From contig CP142456.1 in the NCBI GenBank assembly GCA_038049695.1, forward strand, positions 20,680,501-20,744,500: a DNA stretch of 64,000 nt, given 5' to 3'. The notes beneath the pieces were generated by a model that was not told where the DNA came from, ran no database searches, and saw only the letters and a program-made list of their open reading frames with translations. A program made the position numbers and the translations under genes. The number at the start of each line of letters is the position of its first letter. Position 1 is the first letter of the stretch. The DNA is from Cinnamomum chago. Taxonomy: Eukaryota; Streptophyta; Magnoliopsida; Laurales; Lauraceae. Positions 46,300-58,605 of this stretch are shown in pieces.

Positions 46300-47636
46300 A
46301 TTAGGATGTGTGGACCATTGGTTTTTACGTTCCAAGATCTTTGTAACTATATGTGGAACTCTAAAATCTGACAAGCAGATCAAAAGTAATGGCCGTTGGA
46401 ATTTTCTTAAAAATGGCGTTGGGGGCTAGCCGGCGGCTAACCGCCAAAGAGGTCGATTAACCGCCAAAATAGGTTGGTTAACCGCCTTTTTAGCCTGTTT
46501 TTCACCTCTACATCCTGGAAAGCTGACCGTGGATCATGGAGGCTAACCGCCGGGTAACTGAAACTTGACGGTCAAAACCTAAAAGGGGTCTGTTTGACAA
46601 TTCTATTATAAATCTTTCTAAGTTATTCCATAGACTATTTCTTACACTAATTGAGCTTTCATTACTCCCTAATCATCCATTTACTCACAATCTTCATACT
46701 TTAAGCATTATCACTTCCAACTCTAAGAAACCCATTTCAATTATAAAAGAAAGACATCGCTTGTGGCTAAATTGAACAATAAATAGAATCTTCTTGATCA
46801 ATCACAAATAAAACAACATGCATGAATCATTTATGCTTATACTTGCCTTGAATCAAGCTTTACAACCCTCTCTTCCACAATTGAACCCAATCAAGGAAAA
46901 CCCCCAAATTTCAAACCCTATAGGAGAATCATGCATGCCCAAAAAGATAATGAGGATGAATGCATGTAATGGAAATGGAAACGGGTCTCTCAGACTCCAC
47001 TGGAAATCAATACCTAAAGAAGGAAATGAATCATCTCCTATTGCAACTGAAAAGAAGTTGTAGAGGTTGATCCTTGCAAACAAAGAGATGGAAAGGTAAT
47101 AGATGGGATGGGAAAGCCAAATCCAATCTTTAACTTCACATGCAAAGATTTCCTTGGTTGATTGAGAAGAGAGGAGCAATGGAAGGAGTAAGGGAGAGAG
47201 TTTTCTTCCAACATCCAACATGAAACTGAACGATTCAAAAGGGTATGGTTGTTTTAAGTGAATAGTTTACAATAAGGTCCGATTCCATGTTCATATTTCC
47301 AATTTGAGTCAAATGGTGGCCCACTTGCTCATTTTGAGGTCAAATGAAGTAGAGTTCAAAACGGAAATCGACGTGCTCTGCGAGATACACGCGACGTTGC
47401 CAAGATGACGCGTATATGATGTAAGATCAAAAAAATCTAAATTTACGAAAAAGTCCCTGGCTTTACCTAAATGGATTGGATCGGATTCAAACTACCTACC
47501 TAAGACTCTAGGTTTAACCCAAAGGCTAATATGAAACTAATTTATGTGAACATAACTTAATTAATATCTAAGTATATTTAATTTAAATAAAAAATAATTA
47601 AGTAAGGCTAATCACAATTAAATTGGTTCGGGGTGT
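46300..47636 (-). mobile_element. truncated family B-like LTR, minus strand
   Basis: Reading down from about 47636 (TTACACCCCGAACC) the order matches family B: AT-rich upstream part, CT-rich start region (about 47220-47170), then a palindrome cluster at 46560-46420 in which the repeated unit is GGTTAACCGCC/GGCTAACCGCC instead of GGTCGACC. The 3' end was not located. The frames at 46818-47238 are not genes. Confidence 0.45.
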
Positions 47637-47800
47637 AACCATTCTTTAATTTCAAGCTTCCCTTCACAAATTGTTTTGCACATTTTGTTCCAACTTACAA
47701 TATGAACTTTATTTCTAACATCCTAATCCCCCTCCAAAACCTTGTTTACGTTTTATCCAACTCATCTATTATATTATTAGATAATTTGAGGATAGAAATA

Positions 47801-50734
47801 TGTAACACCGCTAATTCCGGGTCCTGAGAACCACACAGAATACAGGAGTTGACGGCGGACATCCAGGATCTTAGTTCGTAGTGAGGTCCAATTTAAAAAT
47901 TATCAATATATAATAAGGAACATTTAAGCAGAAGCAATGTAATATAAGATTTTGCATAGTTTGGAGCTTCACTCCTTTGGCCATTTTATCTGTTTTGAGG
48001 GCCCATAACATTTCTAATGGACTATAATTAATTGGACTAAACATGGGTGAAGGGTGGAGCTTAAACTTAACCCATGTGGTTACTCAAGTAGCATGTGAGG
48101 ATCGGATTTACATCTTCAGGATGGAGGTTGAGGAACTTATGGATGCCATGATCATCAGAGCATCAAGCCTTATGTAATGCATCTAGAAGCTTAAGTTTCA
48201 ATTGGGTGGAATAACTTTATAATCATACCTGAATGAGGTTGAGCTACTTGTGCTTCCCTTATTTGATTGATATTGGTGAGACGTTCTTCATATGTTATCT
48301 TCACTTACTTTTTGTTATTGCAGCATTAATGGTGAATGGATAATGGTGTAAATGGGGACCATGACCTAGGTTTACCTAGAGGAGACTTTGGACATGATTG
48401 AAGGATGGATACCTGTGTTTTTGGATAGGCGGCCTATTCGATGGGCTCATGGATCAGGTACAGGAGATGTATTATGGTCTGGATTTTGATGGTATTATTG
48501 ATGGATTGGTACTTTGATGGTTTTATGGACTGTTTGGATAGTTTGATGGATTGGGTTGGACCTTGATACTGGACTTTGTTTTGATTTTGAAACCTTGCTC
48601 ACGTAAAGGAAGGCTAGCCAGACACTGACCTTTCGTATAGTTCTTTGAGTCGGCACAAACATCTACTCGGTTAAAGAGCCTAGCCTTGGACCGATCACTC
48701 TTAGTAGAAGCTATTATTACTTTGTTATCATGATGGGTTTCTTTGAGGTGGACATACGCCACTAGGTACCGACACATTGACGCTTTGCACTGTACCAAAC
48801 TTTGGCCGCCAGACTCCAGTAACTTTGTTTTGGCCGAGCTATGATCTTGTGCAATCCTGCCGCAACTCATACGTAGGACAGGAGAACAACGTCATAATTT
48901 TCTGTGGTACTAGCCTATGTGGATGTGCCTTATTGTGAGATGGATGATTTGCATCTTATTCCTTTATCTTGATTCATGATGGATATGTTATCATTGCACG
49001 ATCTGCCTAGGATTTCTAATCTTTGTTACTCTATTGACCATTATCAATGTCTTTGTTCCTTTTTTATGCATTCATACCATGTTGTCTGTATACTGTGTTG
49101 TCATGTCCATTTGGATATGATTTTGTATAACCTTGGTGCTATAGTTAGTGACACCGGCCCCATTATCCCAAAGGGCAAGGTGTTCTTTAAAGCGCCGGTT
49201 GCAGAGGGTTTCGATTAGAGAACCAACTATCTAGAAGATTAGCTGATGGACTTAGTGCGACATTGAGATAGCTTTTTTTTTTTTTTTGAATTGTTACTTA
49301 GATGTTTTGTAATAAACCACTTTTTACATATGAAACTGTAGTTGTGACTTGCACCTTATATTTGACCCATGTGATGGATGGTATTGATGGATGTTGACTC
49401 TTTGCTTCTCATGATCGACCGTGGGGTGTTTATAGTTGACTGTGGATACTCCACGGTTGCCCCACAATTAGTTGTAGTGTAAATGTTTGTCAGTCAGGCT
49501 CTCAAGTAAAGCAGACCGCCGTGTTTGTAGTTGGCTCACGGTCGACTATGGGGGTGTTTATGGTTAACCTGAGTTGGTTGTGGTTCAAAAATCAATGAAA
49601 ATCACATACTTTCTTTCTAACTGTGAGGTGACTAGGTTGACCTCTTGGGGTTCCACGGTCGACCGTTGAGCTCCAAGATCCAACTCCACATTTTGGAATT
49701 CGTTCCAAAACTCCTCCAATTCCACTTAAACCATCAAGATGCATTTACCACCACATTTTACATCATCATCCGCTATCAATACATTTATCAATGGGCCATT
49801 CATCATCAACTTGAGGTTTCAAGCATAAAAGGTCTAAATCATGGAAAAGATCTTAGAAATTGGAAATCTACATCATCCATCATATCAATTGAAATCAAAC
49901 CATAGGAATCAAATGAAAATCATCATGCATGCTATGTTAGGTGTATGTTGCAGTTAGCTTGCCTCCGATCTAGGGTTTCCAAGCTAGTTCCTTAAGATAT
50001 TCAAGCCTTCAAACCCTCCAAAACCCCAAGAACACCTCCAAAACTCCTATCACTGCAAGATCACACCTCCTATAGCCCATTCCCAAGGAGAATCATGCAT
50101 AAGAAAGGGAAATTCCCAAAGAGAAATCCTACGAAGCTCTAGTCATGGAGATGGATCTTGAAACTTACCTTAATATAAAGGAGATGAATAGATCTATCAA
50201 GAGAGGTGATGATCATAAGCAAGAGACGGCTGGAACTCTTGAGAATTCTCTAGTCTTGATGGAGGAAATCCTTGATTTGTCAGTAGAAACCCTAGCTTGA
50301 TGAGGAAGAAAAAGAGAGATGGGAGGGAAATGGGGAAATTGAAATGAGAGAGTGAGAGAGAAGAGAGACAAAAATGTCGTTGGGCAATGGGGAGAGTTGG
50401 TTTTATAGTTTTGCATTTTGTATGAAATTACTAAAATGCCCATCCATTAAGTTGAAGCTAATGAAGGAGCTAGAAGGACAGTTTTGAAATTTCATAAAGA
50501 GTTGCACAATTCTCCAAGGGATCCTATTTTAAACACCAAATTACAATTAAGGGCATCTCTAACAACTTACTAAAATTACAAGTAACCCCCTAACCCTCTC
50601 TAATCCTTAATTAGACCTCTAAACTCCATGATAAAGCCTATAACCTAAGAAATTACCTTCTACCCTCACTAATCTCTTACAAACTAGCACAAACAAGCAT
50701 AATTAAGGCAAGAGAAGGGTCAAGACCTCACACA
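47801..50734 (-). mobile_element. family B-like LTR with internally inverted middle
   Basis: The minus-strand 5' end (TGTGTGAGGTCTTGACCC at 50734), the CT-rich start region (about 50390) and the GGTCGACC/GGTTAACC cluster (49680-49400) run on the minus strand. The 3' end (47950-47801, ending GGTGTTACA) is also minus. The block between, about 47950-49380, matches the plus strand of the 33053 LTR (TCGGCACAAACATCTACTCGG corresponds to TCGGCATTAACATTCACTCAG at 37290). The flanks AAATA and TAATA match at 4 of 5 positions. Total length (2.9 kb) is close to an uninterrupted family B LTR. Confidence 0.6.
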
Positions 50735-51694
50735 TAATATACACTAGAATAGTCAAAACAATTGATTTAATAAGTGTGCTTTGACGTGGTTGGAAGCGGA
50801 ACTTACCAAGCGTTAGTTTATTCTTACTTTTATGGAAAAGATTCTCAAAATTAGGCGCTCTACATACATCTATACGTAGAGGAGCTTTTAGTATCTTTCA
50901 TTTTCTCCCATGAATATGATCCCTAAAATACAAACTATGGACTTCTTTTCTTTCAAGCTCCCTCACTAAAAGCAATAATAGATTGATTGAACTTTACAAG
51001 TTGGCCTGAAGCCTCATAATAATCATCTAAGAAATTCTTAACGGTTCTAACATCCCAAGTCACCTCATAACAAATAAAGCTGTCATCCACAAAGATCAAA
51101 CTGGAGATACAAGTGGCTTCCCGCACGGTCTTAATTCCATATATAATCTTATCATTTTTTGGCCTTTCTGAGTATATGGGATAAGATTAAATCTCCAAAT
51201 GATGATCTCTTAAGGGAAATAAAATAAGAGGTAAAAGAAATGCAATCCTTATGGATTCAAATAAATTCACCATCGAGACCAAAAGGATTGAATTTTTTTT
51301 AGGAAATCACATTCTATTCAGTTATATTCTTTTAACATATCTAATTTAAGCATATCAACTTTTCTTTCTTCTTAAATGAGTGTAAAATTTCATAAGCAAT
51401 CACATAATTAATAGATAATTATCTTTCTTTTACAAAGGTACTTTGAAACGGGCCAATAACACTATCTAAAATTGCACTTATCTCATTTGTGACCACTGTA
51501 AATATTATTTTATAGTTGACATGACAAATATTGATTAGCTTAAGATCCTTCGCATAATGGATTTTCTGCTTTTTAGGAATAGCGATAACTGCCATTTTCT
51601 TAATAGTTTCAAAAATGTGTTTTTTTTTTTTTTTTACTCTTCAAACTAAGGAGGTAATGTCCTTCTCCGCTGCATTTCATGGTCGTAATATATA
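50735..51694. other. intergenic, nothing recognised
   Basis: AT-rich. Short frames have no known domain. A poly-T run lies near 51619-51636. Confidence 0.4.
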
Positions 51695-51699
51695 GAATT

Positions 51700-52240
51700 T
51701 GATGGGACAGGCCCAAAAATGACTCGGTCCGTAGTGACGAGTTAGGCCCGAACAGCTCGGTCCACGATAGCGGGTCAAGACCAACTGATCCAAGTCCATG
51801 ATGAGCCCGGGTCGTCATCTACCCGTTAAAGGGCCGGGTCCGGATCCATCGAATGACAGAGTCAGCACACGCGTCGTTCCATCTACCGGCTTTCACCAAG
51901 TCCCGCGGAAGAGATCTTATCTGCTCATCTGTTGAGGACAGTGCGGGAGACTCCACCAAACTGGAGCGTACACCGTTTGAGATCGCGGGAGATCCTCCCC
52001 ACCCGTTGGGGAAAGACTATAAAAGGAGAGTCCTACTAACGGAGGAAGGATGGATTTTTTCTCACTATCATTGTATCTGACTACCTTGTAATCTCCTCCC
52101 CGAAGTAGTAAAGGAATCCATTTAAGTGGACGTAGGTCACAATGACCGAACCACTTAAACTCTCTCTCTCTTCATTAATTTCACATCATTTACCAATCAC
52201 TTGACCGGTGGTGCCCGAAAACCACTTTTTGGCATCATCA
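51700..52240 (+). mobile_element. solo LTR, 541 bp, gypsy/TAT-like
   Basis: The termini TGATGGG and CATCATCA are inverted. GAATT is duplicated exactly at 51695-51699 and 52241-52245. CTATAAAAG at 52018-52026 is the TATA box. GTGGACGTAGG (52126-52136) and GACCGAACCAC (52144-52154) form the inverted motif seen in many plant LTRs. GC content is well above the surroundings. No interior remains. Confidence 0.85.
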
Positions 52241-52245
52241 GAATT

Positions 52246-53332
52246 TAGCAGGAAAGTCATTTGGACACGAAGGATTCTAATTCAAAGATAACTCTCTTGT
52301 TTTTCCCATTTGCAGGGTCTAATTTCCATCATATTGGTTAGGAAAACGAATTGGAATTCATCTTAAACAAAACGAATCCAAATCCAATTCTACCACTGTT
52401 TATGCCTAGATCCAACTCGTTTACATGTCTAACATTAATGGGATCTGGGTAAACGTGGATTAGCAAAACTATGTCATATGTCATCTCTACCACTTTTATT
52501 AAAGGTGTGAAGTTTTGGTCACTAATTGATTTTCATTTAGAGTTTAATTTCAAAACCAATCCACTCATCATCTTATATATGGGTTTAGTATGCCTTACCG
52601 ACTATCATTTATTTTTCGAGTGATAAGTTAATTTTAGCTTGTGACTTGTGAAACTACACGAGATGCCTCTATTTTTATTTTTATATTTTTTGAGCTCATG
52701 TTTGGCAACCAAATCCTCGGAAAAAAGGTTTTTTCTTTTCAAAAAGTCTGGAAAAATCCACTTTTGGGAATCATAAATCCCCAAGGATTTGGATAAGTGG
52801 AAATTCTCATATTGGCAATTTCTACATTCTACATCCCCCCTAGGATTTGGAAACCCTCACATTATGGATTTGCACATCGAAACTAATTTTTCCTAGCTAT
52901 ATACACTGATATACACCAATATCAATTTGAGCTCCTTAACCACACAAATCCTTAGTGAGGAGTTCCTATTCCAAAGATAGTGAGGAATCTATGGATTTGT
53001 GGGTTCTTCACCTGCCAAATGTACTAATTTAGTGATGTGCCATCTCCCTCTCATCCCTCCCGCACGAGACAGAAATCAACCCAATAAATGAGTGGAAAAT
53101 TTTGTTGGTTCTATCCACCACTCTTCACCCTTTTTCTCTTAACCACCAATACCTTTTCAAAGAAAATCTTTATCCCAAGTAAAAATCCTCTAAAGGGATT
53201 TCAAGATCCAAAAGATTTTTCTACCCAATAAAAAAAAATCCAAAAGATTTTGTTTATTTTTCTTCTAACCTCTTTCAGTAAACGATTAAAATCTAAACAC
53301 ATTGTGCATGATACATGATGGGTAAAGCTTTT
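52246..53332. other. intergenic, with possible MITE sequence
   Basis: Around 52692-53280, TTTGGCAACCAAATCC and later AAATCCTCTAAAGGGATTTC with AGATTTT phrases suggest a decayed miniature element. Ends were not defined. No gene recognised. Confidence 0.35.
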
Positions 53333-53341
53333 ATTTTTTAT

Positions 53342-53846
53342 GGAAAAACTTCAAATAAGTCCTTAAGTTTTTGTCTTATTTCAAAAAAAGACATAAGTTT
53401 TAAAACTTTTCAAATTAGTCCCTAAGTTTCCATGAAGTTTTAAATTAAGGACATTCATCCATTTAAAGCTATTTTTCGGCAACTTTTTTCTTCAATTTTT
53501 TTAAACTACCCAAATTATCTTTTAATGAAATAAAACCCCATTTCACTTCCTCTATATTTTCTTCCTTTTTGCCACTGCCAGCCGTATAGTGATCGAGAAA
53601 AACTAGCATTTCCACATAAATCGGCTAAATGTAGTGGTTGCCAAAACCATGTCATGGCTTGAAATGAAGGTACTCTGGTTATTTTTTAAAAAATTGAGAG
53701 AAAATGTCATAAAAATGCCTTTAAATGACCGGATGGCCTTAATTGAAGTTTTATTGAAAAACTTAGGGACTACTTTGAAAAGTTTTGAAACTTGTATCAT
53801 TTTTCGAAATAAGGCAAAAACCCAAGACCTTATTTGAAAATTTCCG
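53342..53846. mobile_element. Mutator-like MITE, second copy
   Basis: It aligns along its whole length with 22311-22789 in the same orientation (for example AGTCCTTAAGTTTTTGTCTTA, GCTATTTTTCGGCAAC, GGTTGCCAAAACCAT). The ends GGAAAAACTTCAAATAAG and, on the minus strand, CGGAAATTTTCAAATAAG are inverted. The flanks ATTTTTTAT and TTTTTTTAT match at 8 of 9 positions. Confidence 0.8.
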
Positions 53847-54029
53847 TTTTTTTATTGGTAATAGTAGATCAAATTAAAGATTTAAAAAGTTTACAAATGA
53901 GGAAAGCACGTTTTCTTTGGTCCACAATAGAGACACTTACTTATGCAACTTTCCATAAAGTGATATCTTTCACTAAATAGTAGTGCCCATGGACGCCCCA
54001 TAAATCAATTAGGTCCTTCCCATGTTTTA

Positions 54030-54236
54030 GGGCATGTTTCTTTGCTGGAATTCCGGGAATTCCTGTCTGGGAAATTTCTGAATTCCCAAATATAGTGGAA
54101 TTCCTGGATGCTCCTTTGGACTTGACCATCTAGGAATTCCACTAAAATGCGAAGGGAGTGAAATTCCTGGATTTCCAAAAGTCAAAAGAGAGCTTTCATG
54201 TAGTTGGAATCCAGAAATGCTACTAAAGAAACATGG
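54030..54236. mobile_element. small inverted-repeat MITE
   Basis: GGGCATGTTTCTTTGCTGGAA on the left pairs with the minus-strand CCATGTTTCTTTAGTAGCA on the right. The interior is made of GGAATTCC-type phrases. A clear target duplication was not found. Confidence 0.5.
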
Positions 54237-54722
54237 AATTCAGAAATTGCAACGGACATCATGTCACATCATAATTCCTTAGTCTTCCTTCGAATGTTTG
54301 GGCTTCCTCACACTCAATACAACTCATTAACCTCTACATTCCATGAATATTAACTGCATATACTTCTACTTATAAAAAAAATGTAATAGTGAGATAAAGT
54401 GGAAAATGAGAACTAGATTTCAACAAGGCCCACCATAGTCCACAATCCTAGCTATGTGAGGGCAGTTTGATTCCTTGTCCTATGGATAAGTAAAAAAAAG
54501 AGCACTATGAACCCTCAATTCCTTGCCAGGAAGCTAGTTTTACGAGCCCTAGAGGCACCGCCCAGGTGTTCTCAGATGCCTCATCTAGATGCATGGATGG
54601 GAAATCAGACTTAGTTTTGCAATTCGCATTGACGGCTGAATTGTGGGTGCATGCGAGATATCTGAATGGACCCAACGTTTCTTCTCCAAAAGTAGCTCGA
54701 TGCATGAGCCATTCTATGCGTG

Positions 54723-55103
54723 CTAAAGGAAGCTAGAAGCTAGAGTCCATGAATTCCAAAAGATTCTCCTTTTGTTGGATGCCCGCGAGGACATTTGAGC
54801 CATTAATAGGTCGATGGATTGGTAAATCCTTCCTATTTTGCTGGACATAACCTCGAGTTTGAAGATATCTCCTTTGCTCTTATTCCTAGAAGACAATGTT
54901 TTGGCACATGAACTGGACAAGATGTTGGATGCCCGCGAGGACATTTGAGCCATTAATAGGTCGATGGATTGGTAAATCCTTCCTATTTTGCTGGACATAA
55001 CCTCGAGTTTGAAGATATCTCCTTTGCTCTTATTCCTAGAAGACAATGTTTTGGCACATGAACTGGACAAGATGTCATGGGGAAGCTGAGGTCTTTTTGC
55101 CAC
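54723..55103 (-). CDS. unidentified frame with exact 50-residue internal duplication
   Basis: A 126-codon minus-strand frame opens MAKRPQLPHD and ends WTLASSFL. Its middle is two identical 50-residue blocks (from ILSSSCAKTLSSRNKSKG to LLMAQMSSRASN) because of the DNA duplication at 54774-55073. Without it the frame would be 76 codons. No domain is recognised, no promoter is evident and no upstream exon is seen. It may be a fragment of a transposon or a decayed gene. The frame at 54505-54705 on the same strand could belong to the same relic. Confidence 0.25.
   Translation of the reverse strand: MAKRPQLPHDILSSSCAKTLSSRNKSKGDIFKLEVMSSKIGRIYQSIDLLMAQMSSRASNILSSSCAKTLSSRNKSKGDIFKLEVMSSKIGRIYQSIDLLMAQMSSRASNKRRIFWNSWTLASSFL
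54774..55073. repeat. perfect 150-bp tandem duplication
   Basis: Unit 1 (54774-54923) and unit 2 (54924-55073) are identical by eye, each starting GTTGGATGCCCGCGAGG. The match runs on a few bases into the flank (GATGT). Confidence 0.95.
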
Positions 55104-56891
55104 ATCTGTAGTTTGGGTATTTCATCTTTGGGTTGTTTTCTTTGGATCTAGATGGTGTTTTCTGTTTCATTATTTTCATTTCTAATGAATTCCCTCTTTC
55201 CAAAAACTTTAAATAAAAAAGAAAAAAAAAAGGAAAATGAGAAGGAATGCCTTTCTCAACTTACTGCCAGTGTTCTTTCCACCTCATGGGTCCCATCCTT
55301 AAAAATAATGAAAATGGAAGCAGAAAACTAAATCCAATCCCAGCTCTAATTCCGACCCTATTCAAATTCTAATTTCATCTTTTTTGAATTCTAGATCTAA
55401 CCTATAATTCAACTTTGGAATAAAAAATCAAGATCCCCACAGTAAGAATTTCCCAAGCATGGAAGAGAGAAAGTTGGGAGGGTCTCTTTCTGTCATGTCA
55501 ATACAGTTGAGGTTGATAAATGTGTGATGATGGTGCAGGCACAGGTGGTGGATGGAGTGCCAAATTCATGGAGTCCCTGTGTGTCAGTCACACTATTGTT
55601 CTTGTAAAGCTAAGGAAAGCAATTTCAACAATAACAGAAAAAGGCATAAAGAAAGTAGGCCAGACTCACGTCACTCACCGGTCCACAGATGCAGAAAAAA
55701 GGTTGGGAAATGGGCCATCCTTGATGATGATCATACACATGGGATGGAAATGGGTCCGGTTTAAACGGATGACCTTAACCTGTCTGGACCTAATGCTGCG
55801 GGTTTGGTAGTGGCCTGATGGATCCCAAAGGTCTAGTTGCATATAGCTATAGGTATATCTTGTATATGCTAGCAAGAAGCCTGTGCGATGCACACATACA
55901 AAATCAAGAGTGCCTAGAATTACCTTTTTTTTTTTTCATTTAAGATGATAGGTTTTTGTGTTTTTAAAAGTTTTGAAGCTAGGGAGAGGTTAAAAATGTG
56001 TTGGACGAATAGTGTGTGATAAGCTTGGACGAATGATGAACTTTAACAAACCAATTATAACTTTAGCATGTTTGTGTAATAATGGTTTTTTTCTTTTTGG
56101 TAGAAAAGTGGACGATTTTCTATTGAAAACCCATTTTTCATACTTTCGGTGAGAACAATTCCATGAAAAGCTTTCCTCCCTTACCTGCATTTTCCTTGCT
56201 AATGCTGGAAATAGATTTTCTAAGGGACAGCAGGGGAAATGAATTTCCTCAGAAAACTTCTCCCTCCTATATAATCTCATTTCCTCACTCTTTTCCATTT
56301 CAATCCAAAACCCTACACTCTTTCGATTTTTTTTTATTTCTTTAAGGAAATTATTATTTGATGTTGAATAAATTATATATATGTTATGTTATTTTTCTAT
56401 GAAAAATGGTTGCACCAAATAAGAAAATTTGATTTTCTAGAAGGAACCCACAACCACACCAAACAACATTAGCACCAATTCAGTGATGAAAAAAAATTCG
56501 CACCAAACATGACTTTCTAAATCCCGCAGAAGCCCTCTTTCGAGGTTTCCATTTCTATGAAATTTGTTGACGTGATAATTTTCATTTTTCCCAAAAAGAG
56601 TGTGTACACAAACGTGTCCAATAAAAAGAGCTTGTAAAAAGAGGTTCAGAACCGTTGCAGCAGTTTTGAAAGCTAGAGCCTTAAATGGTAAAGAAGAAAA
56701 ACTTGACAACCCTCGAATAATTGGCGAAAGTCCCTTATCAATAAGGTGAAGAGTAAAATTAAAAAAAATGGTAAGCTCCTCTACCGTCCTATGCTGGCAG
56801 GAACACACCAATTAAATTGATAGCATTACTTGTTCCGGTTTATAATACGTCAGTTCTAAGGTTTCTTAATAAAGTCCCTGATACTGTTAAC
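55104..56891. other. intergenic, no gene recognised
   Basis: Frames at 55520-55893 and 55990-56811 overlap on opposite strands and lack known domains. A poly-T run is near 55928-55939. Confidence 0.4.
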
Positions 56892-57240
56892 TAGGCCTAT
56901 CAATTCAGCCCCAAGACAAAAGGGCACGACAGCCCAACCCTATAAAAGCCCATAAAATGAGGGCTTCTGATTTTAAGAAAAAGCCCTCGGGCCAGGCTTT
57001 GAACAATATTTTGCAGGCCTAAGGTTTGAGGGGTGGGCTTGGATAGCACTCGACCTAGCCTGACCTTGGCCCTGTCCTTTTACTTTTCTTTATTTTAGAT
57101 AATATATATTTAATATGTAAATATATACTAAAATGTCTTTATAACGTCACTTAGAAGTAATAAGATGGGGTTATGAAGGCAATTATATAGCCCCATACCA
57201 ATTGGGCATGTTTTAATTGCAGACAACAATTTGGTGTTGG
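56892..57240. mobile_element. fragment of the GGGCC-type hAT-like element
   Basis: Reverse-complement similarity to 29720-30046: TAGGCCTATCAATTCAGCCC end, AAAGCCC...GAGGGCTT, AAGCCCTCGGGCC, then TTTACTTTTCTTTATTTTA, TATATATTTAATATG and AGAAGTAATAAGATGGGG. The other end is missing, so it is truncated. Confidence 0.6.
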
Positions 57241-57412
57241 GACATTTATTATCTTAAGGAAAGTGCAACTGGTGACCGACGCGATCCATCTCAACCATCT
57301 ATTTTATTATTATTTTATCTAACAAATTCAAATTACAAAGGGTAGAGGCTACAATCATAAATTGAAAAGAAGCTGCCGACCGACTCATTAATTACCCGTA
57401 ACCTGAGGTGGC

Positions 57413-58342
57413 AAATGGAACGGATTGGGCTAAACAAGTGGGACCCATTTATTAAACAGGTTGGGTGTTCATAACTTGTATTTAACCCGTTTATTGAACA
57501 GGTCAAAAACTCCTAACCTGCATCCACTGCAGGTCAATCCTGATTGAGTCACATTAACCTACATAACCATTGTGGATTATTGTGGGTTGGGTTGACCCAA
57601 ATAACTTGCACCCAAATCTTTTATTAATAAGAGTCAAGGGATCATATCCAAAGTTTAAATCAGACCCATATCGATAAGTCAATTTGTAAAAACGAGATAA
57701 ATGAACAATCCTTAACTTTTGAAATCATATTGGTGCTATTTAAAACCCATCATGATAGGCAATATGGACAAGCTTTATTTGGATTATGATAAGCCTAATT
57801 TTAATTTGCTTCTTATAGGATCTTAAATCAAACTTAGGCTCAGCTGTTACTGGATTGAAAATTTAGAACTAGGCTTGGGTCATGAAGCTATAATTCACTA
57901 CTCTCTCTAACTTGTGCCGGCATAAGGAGAATATAGTGTGAAAACTAGCATGGCCTTAATCATTACTTGATTATTTTTAGAAAAAATATTCAAGTGAGAA
58001 CTAGTTCTCACCGTGCTTCCATGAAAAGTATTGGTGGGGCCCACCTAGCAACCAATCCAAATCGTGTACAAACAAAGACCCCCTTTTGATTGAAACTAAT
58101 CTCAAGGTTTGGTACCCGTCCAAATGGACTGGACTGTTAGATGGAGGGAAGTATAAATTTTAGCGGCACGAAAAAGACAAATATGTCATGTGGGTTAAAC
58201 GGGTTGATCATAACCCTACTCATTTAAATGTGGATTAGAAAAACTTGACCTGCGACCAACCCTTATCCTATGCGGGTTGGGTTGGGTTGTGCATGTCAGG
58301 CTGGGCTGGATTAACAAATCGAGTCGGGTTTTGCCAGCTCTA
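57413..58342. mobile_element. possible hAT-like element
   Basis: CTGAGGTGGCAAATGGAACGG on the left and, on the minus strand, TAGAGCTGGCAAAACCCGAC on the right are roughly inverted. GGGTTGGGTTGACCC and AACCCGTTTATTGAACAGG phrases are subterminal. The flanks (CCCGTAAC and GCCCTAAC) are similar but not exact. Confidence 0.4.
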
Positions 58343-58448
58343 TGCCCTAACTGGGGTTCCACCAAAATGCTATCTAAGCCCTGATGGTGAAAGCAACTCA
58401 AGGCTCAATTCCCTAGAACGGGGAAAAAAAAAAAGTGACCATAATTCT

Positions 58449-58605
58449 AAAGCTACCAACTCTATAGTTCTCTCCCTGTCTACCAAGGAAAAAAAATTGC
58501 CCATTTTTTAAAGCTACCTCATCCTTGTTTCCTTCAACTCTATAGTTCTCTCCCTGTCTACCAGGGAAAAAAAACTGTCCATGTTTTTAAAGCTACCTAA
58601 CCCTT
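58449..58605. repeat. tandem duplication, 78-bp period
   Basis: CAACTCTATAGTTCTCTCCC begins at 58457 and again at 58535, each followed by TGTCTACCARGGAAAAAAAA and, further on, TTTTAAAGCTACCT. Confidence 0.8.

Noticed and set aside
46390-46400. MSA-like TCCAACGGCCA (minus strand) with TATAAATC at 46606 on the plus strand
   Set aside because: It fits the motif, but it lies in a family B-like LTR on the other strand, away from that LTR's promoter, so it is probably chance.
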